Below, one piece after another: positions 61,232 to 64,000 of a DNA stretch of 64,000 bases. A model generated the notes under the pieces. It did no database searches and had not been told where the DNA came from. It was given only the letters and a program-made list of their open reading frames with translations. Position numbers and translations under genes: made by a program. Source of the DNA: Eggerthella sp. YY7918 (GTDB lineage: Bacteria; Actinomycetota; Coriobacteriia; Coriobacteriales; Eggerthellaceae); assembly GCF_000270285.1 (NCBI RefSeq), contig NC_015738.1, positions 1,798,001-1,862,000 of the forward strand, given 5' to 3'. Position 1 is the stretch's first letter. Each line of letters starts with the position of its first letter.

Positions 61232-61775
61232 GCCGCTTTTTTTCGATACTGATTGCTTATCTGCGTTTCTTTGGACCGATCAAGGAAGTATTATTACCAG
61301 ACTTTATCCCGGGCGTGTCGTCATTCCACAATTAGTGTTTGATGAACTTGATCGCGTTTCAACACCTGCTTTCAAAAAGCGAACAGCCATCCTGTCTAAA
61401 CATTCTGCAGTAACGATACGCGATATTGAAATCACATCGCCAGCTTTTTCACTGTACCGTGAAATGACGACACATCCCCAGCCTGGCTTTAAAGCAGTCG
61501 GCAGAGGTGAAGCGGCAGCCATGGCGCTTGCTATTATTGAGCACGGCATTGTTGCAAGCAATAACTTTCGCGACACTGCCACCTACATCCGATCATACAA
61601 CCTTGCGTATAAAACAACGGGGCATATTCTTGTTGATGCCTATGAAAATGCGTTAGTTACTATGGAAGAAGCTAATAGAATTTGGGCCGAGATGCTTGCA
61701 GCTAACCGATGGCTAGGGGCCGCAAGTTTTACTGATTTCTACGATAAGCCAATAGACCCCTTACGTGGATTCTAA
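61224..61775 (+). CDS. PIN-like putative ribonuclease of the XRE-ImmA module
   Basis: 183 residues if translation starts at the TTG at 61224, which overlaps the protease stop (TGA 61229-61231). Longer in-frame sequence upstream is antiphase to the protease. PIN-domain features are the first acidic residue in PLFFDTDCLSAFLW (Asp8/Asp10), the helix VIPQLVFDELDRV (Glu41), GRGEAAAMALAI (Glu96) and ASNNFRDTATY (Asn114/Asp117) where PIN proteins have a TND-type motif. These are the acidic positions that bind metal in PIN ribonucleases. The combination predicts a nuclease effector controlled by the two upstream genes. Activity and target are unproven. Confidence 0.8.
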   Translation: MTEPLFFDTDCLSAFLWTDQGSIITRLYPGRVVIPQLVFDELDRVSTPAFKKRTAILSKHSAVTIRDIEITSPAFSLYREMTTHPQPGFKAVGRGEAAAMALAIIEHGIVASNNFRDTATYIRSYNLAYKTTGHILVDAYENALVTMEEANRIWAEMLAANRWLGAASFTDFYDKPIDPLRGF

Positions 61776-61907
61776 GACCCGCTTCCGATAAAAGAAGAGC
61801 AACGACGCAGCGATAAGAAGCTATTTTAATCGCTTGACGTTTGCGAAAGCGAACGAGGTTTTCGCGTACCGTTTTGTGTAATGGCACGAAGAGGTTCTTG
61901 ATGGCAT

Positions 61908-61944
61908 AAACCATGCTTGACCCGCTTGGGAACAAGCATGGTTT
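61908..61944 (+). terminator. Perfect 12-bp hairpin between the PIN-like and lipoprotein genes
   Basis: AAACCATGCTTG (61908-61919) pairs with CAAGCATGGTTT (61933-61944) around a 13-base loop. AATGTTT follows on the plus strand. It may end the XRE-ImmA-PIN transcript or structure the leader of the following lipoprotein gene. The rest of 61776-62029 shows no gene. Confidence 0.5.
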
Positions 61945-62029
61945 AATGTTTGGATGGGATATCGCATTTCTCTTGAAAAACCTGCACCGGGGCTTTCATA
62001 AAAGAGAAATGCATGTAAGGGAGGTAAGA

Positions 62030-62860
62030 ATGAAGAATGTTAGGAAGATGCTCGCTGTTTTGGCGGCAGCCGCTATGACCCTCGGTATTCTAGCGGGCTG
62101 CACCCAGAGCACCGAAGAATCTGCAGCAACCGACGCCAAAGCACCCACCACGGCCGACTATGCGGGCACGTATTTGTTCGACCAGATGATAACGAAGGTC
62201 GATGGAAAAACCACCGAAGTGGCAGTCGGAGATAAGATTGAGGGCGAAACGATCGACGAAGGCTACGCCGTGTCCACCCTTAATGCAGATGGCACATGTA
62301 CCTTGGATATGCAGGCGAACCCGGGCAAGCCTATGGAAGGCACCTGGATCGTGAAGTCTGCCGACACGATTGAAATTACTACAGAGGGCCAGACCTCAGA
62401 AGTCACCATCGACGGAGACACGCTCACGACACCTTCCACGTTTGACGTTGACGGCAAAAAGATGGAAATGACTTTTGTTTTCAAGAAGGCTTCGAGCACG
62501 ACGCGCGCTGACTACGCAGGCGAATACCATATTCAGAAAATCGCCGTCGAAAAAGGCGGAAAGACCGAGGAATATGCATTAGGTGACGACTACCAGGGCA
62601 CAACCCTTACCGAGGATTCTGAGATTTCTTTCCTTAATTCGGATGGCACCTGCTCGTTGAAGTCGGATATCAACGATATGGCAATTCCTGATGGAACCTG
62701 GCGTGTTGCAGGCGATGGAGAAATTATAATCAGCGTAGACATGGGAGAAGGATCCGGCAGCACAAGCGGTCCTGTGTTTACCATCAAGGACGGCGTCTTT
62801 ACGCAGGTGCTTGAATATGGTGACGGTGAAACCTCTACGTTCACTTATATCAAGAAGTAA
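62030..62860 (+). CDS. Lipoprotein with two internal repeat domains
   Basis: 276 residues from the ATG at 62030 (AAGGGAGGT upstream). The signal peptide ends with the lipobox LAGC (Cys24). The mature part has two homologous domains beginning DYAGTYLFDQM at about 43 and DYAGEYHIQKI at about 161. They share LNADGTC/LNSDGTC, an acidic 'E/D-G-T-W' turn and a strand pair ending in FVFKK/FTYIKK. The spacing of 118 residues indicates an internal duplication, with lipocalin-like beta-sheet composition. The function is unknown. The next lipoprotein gene follows 11 bases later and is probably co-transcribed. Confidence 0.83.
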   Translation: MKNVRKMLAVLAAAAMTLGILAGCTQSTEESAATDAKAPTTADYAGTYLFDQMITKVDGKTTEVAVGDKIEGETIDEGYAVSTLNADGTCTLDMQANPGKPMEGTWIVKSADTIEITTEGQTSEVTIDGDTLTTPSTFDVDGKKMEMTFVFKKASSTTRADYAGEYHIQKIAVEKGGKTEEYALGDDYQGTTLTEDSEISFLNSDGTCSLKSDINDMAIPDGTWRVAGDGEIIISVDMGEGSGSTSGPVFTIKDGVFTQVLEYGDGETSTFTYIKK

Positions 62861-62871
62861 GCGAGGATACT

Positions 62872-63360
62872 ATGGTGGCGAAAGTAAAGTACGTGCGTTT
62901 AGGCGTTCTATCGACTTTGATGACGGCTCTTATTGCCGCAGGACTTCTGGCTGGATGCGCGCAAAGCACAGCCACGACATCGGACACCACTGCACCCGGT
63001 CTCGTTAACTCCGTCACCGACCAAGAAGGCATCCTGTACACGCTGTATGTGGGCCTGGCAGACAAGGATACGGGTACGCAGGTACTCGACATGCAAGAGG
63101 CAAAAGATCTGGCCACACCTCTCGTATCTGCGGCAGGTGACGGCGGCTACACTGTCATTGAAGCGCAAGGTGGCTACACCGACGATGACGGCAACCTTGT
63201 GGAAAACGACACCCTTGTCTATACCGGTGTGCACGCCTCCGAACAGGAGATACTCACACTTGTCGACGACATCAAAGCCGCCCTCAACATTGAGAGCATT
63301 TATGTCACTTCCGCACACACCGGCTATGCCATCTTCGGCGGCCAATTGAAAGCGGCCTAG
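62872..63360 (+). CDS. Small exported lipoprotein of unknown function
   Basis: 162 residues. The signal peptide (RLGVLSTLMTALIAAGLLAG) ends at the lipobox Cys29. The mature domain, about 45-160, has the compact alpha/beta pattern ILYTLYVGLADKDTGTQ, EAKDLATPLVSAAG, GGYTVIEAQGGYTDDDG and EQEILTLVDDIKAALNIESIYV. The mixed fold resembles small ferredoxin-like or DUF3574-like domains, but I cannot assign a family. GAGG precedes the ATG. It follows the duplicated-domain lipoprotein gene and ends before a strong terminator. Confidence 0.8.
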   Translation: MVAKVKYVRLGVLSTLMTALIAAGLLAGCAQSTATTSDTTAPGLVNSVTDQEGILYTLYVGLADKDTGTQVLDMQEAKDLATPLVSAAGDGGYTVIEAQGGYTDDDGNLVENDTLVYTGVHASEQEILTLVDDIKAALNIESIYVTSAHTGYAIFGGQLKAA

Positions 63361-63377
63361 GCTGACCTCGTTAACGC

Positions 63378-63418
63378 AAGAAGCCCCTCGTTCGTCATCC
63401 TTAAACGAGGGGCTTCTT
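63378..63418 (+). terminator. Strong bidirectional terminator
   Basis: AAGAAGCCCCTCGTT (63378-63392) pairs with AACGAGGGGCTTCTT (63404-63418), a perfect 15-bp stem with an 11-base loop and flanking A and T tracts. It separates the lipoprotein pair from the convergent ftsY gene. Confidence 0.93.
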
Positions 63419-63435
63419 TGGTATTCTAAGTGCTT

Positions 63436-64000
63436 TTACGAACGCTCGTCGAAGTCACCGATGAGAGCGCGAGCGAAATCGTGGGCATCGAAGTCTTTAA
63501 GGTCGTCCAAGCCCTCACCCACCCCAATCTTGAGGATTGGCAAGCTGAGATCGTGCGAAACCGCCAGCGCGATACCGCCCTTTGCCGTACCATCAAGCTT
63601 GGTGACAATGACACCATCCAAATCGAGTGCACGGTCAAACTCACGCGCCTGCGCCAAGCCGTTTTGGCCGGTTGTCGCATCGGTGACTAGCACGGTATAC
63701 ACCGGCATGTTTGCGCGTTTACGCACGACGCTCACGACTTTTTCAAGCTCACGCATAAGATCGGCCGAAGTATGCAGACGCCCGGCGGTATCGATAAGCA
63801 CAAGGTCTGCACCCTGCTGCTCGGCACGTTCGATGGTGTCGTAACACACGCTTGCCGGGTCGCTACCACGCTCGCGCGTAACCACTTCCACACCTGCACG
63901 CTGTGCCCACACCTCCAGCTGCTCGATAGCCGCCGCGCGGAAGGTGTCGGCACTTCCCAAAAGCACCGTGCGACCCGCATCAGTAGCTTCCTTGGCGAGC
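63436..64000 (-). CDS. ftsY: Signal recognition particle receptor FtsY (5' part missing)
   Basis: The visible 188 codons are the C-terminal half of the SRP-type GTPase. The reading frame stays open to base 64000 and begins LAKEATDAGRTVLLGSADTFRAAAIEQL (in parts). Further motifs are the G3 DTAGRLHTS, VLVTDATTGQNGL, the G4 TKLDGTAKGGIALAV, and G5 IGVGEGLDDLKDFDAHDFARAL, the FtsY-specific ending. FtsY at the membrane docks the ribosome-Ffh complex. The N-terminal A and N domains and G1 are outside the window. The direction matches ffh, from which it is separated by the XRE module and the two lipoprotein genes. Confidence 0.96.
   Translation of the reverse strand, partial: LAKEATDAGRTVLLGSADTFRAAAIEQLEVWAQRAGVEVVTRERGSDPASVCYDTIERAEQQGADLVLIDTAGRLHTSADLMRELEKVVSVVRKRANMPVYTVLVTDATTGQNGLAQAREFDRALDLDGVIVTKLDGTAKGGIALAVSHDLSLPILKIGVGEGLDDLKDFDAHDFARALIGDFDERS

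Noticed and set aside
60109-61775. Prophage remnant
   Set aside because: XRE and ImmA genes occur in phages, but no integrase, structural gene or attachment repeat is visible. The neighbouring XerC-type recombinase is a housekeeping enzyme 41 kb away.

Overview
The window looks like chromosomal DNA of an actinobacterium of class Coriobacteriia, most likely family Eggerthellaceae (Eggerthella, Gordonibacter, Adlercreutzia or Slackia type). This is an inference. It rests on the moderately high G+C, the Tat-exported FAD reductases with multihaem cytochrome and FMN-binding partners, a LuxR regulator with a polytopic membrane N-terminus, a DUF5692-like membrane protein, and the order of the housekeeping genes. 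No rRNA, tRNA, CRISPR array, insertion sequence or prophage was recognised. Most genes lie on the minus strand.

The backbone is the conserved translation, secretion and DNA-processing neighbourhood, read on the minus strand: ftsY (cut by the right edge), ffh, rpsP-khpA-rimM-trmD-lepB, then rplS, rnhB, yraN, yifB/comM, dprA, trmFO, xerC. Other genes separate it at three points. Between ftsY and ffh are an A+T-richer XRE / ImmA-type protease / PIN-like module and two lipoproteins (60.1-63.4 kb). Between ffh and rpsP are a large surface subtilase, an ABC pair, a GNAT enzyme, an inverted-repeat element, a frameshifted membrane LuxR gene and a Tat flavoprotein (49-58.3 kb). Between lepB and rplS are glyQ-glyS, ppdK with its regulator, a DUF5692-like protein with a TetR regulator, a cytochrome/FMN/FAD redox operon, a double MarR regulator, mtnA-dgt, a papain-like surface protease, a CmpB-like membrane protein and azlCD (25.6-46.2 kb).

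Left of xerC (1-18.3 kb) lie a lipoprotein and a small membrane protein, a BceRS-BceAB-like antimicrobial-peptide sensing and detoxification locus, a YgbA-family protein, a PTS EIIC-EAL fusion, uvrA with a candidate LexA box, two tandem drug/metabolite transporter-acetyltransferase fusions beside a stand-alone acetyltransferase, a Tat-less membrane-anchored protein resembling a degenerate phosphoesterase, and an FAD dehydrogenase cut by the left edge.

Non-coding structure is rich. It includes an 11-bp phased tandem array upstream of yraN, a 153-bp element with 30-bp inverted ends, three dispersed GGGATCC-core repeats (one forming the 3' end of glyQ), a nine-base G/C tract at the start of the papain-like protease gene, and palindromic or direct-repeat operator candidates next to the TetR, MarR, XRE and BceR-type regulators.
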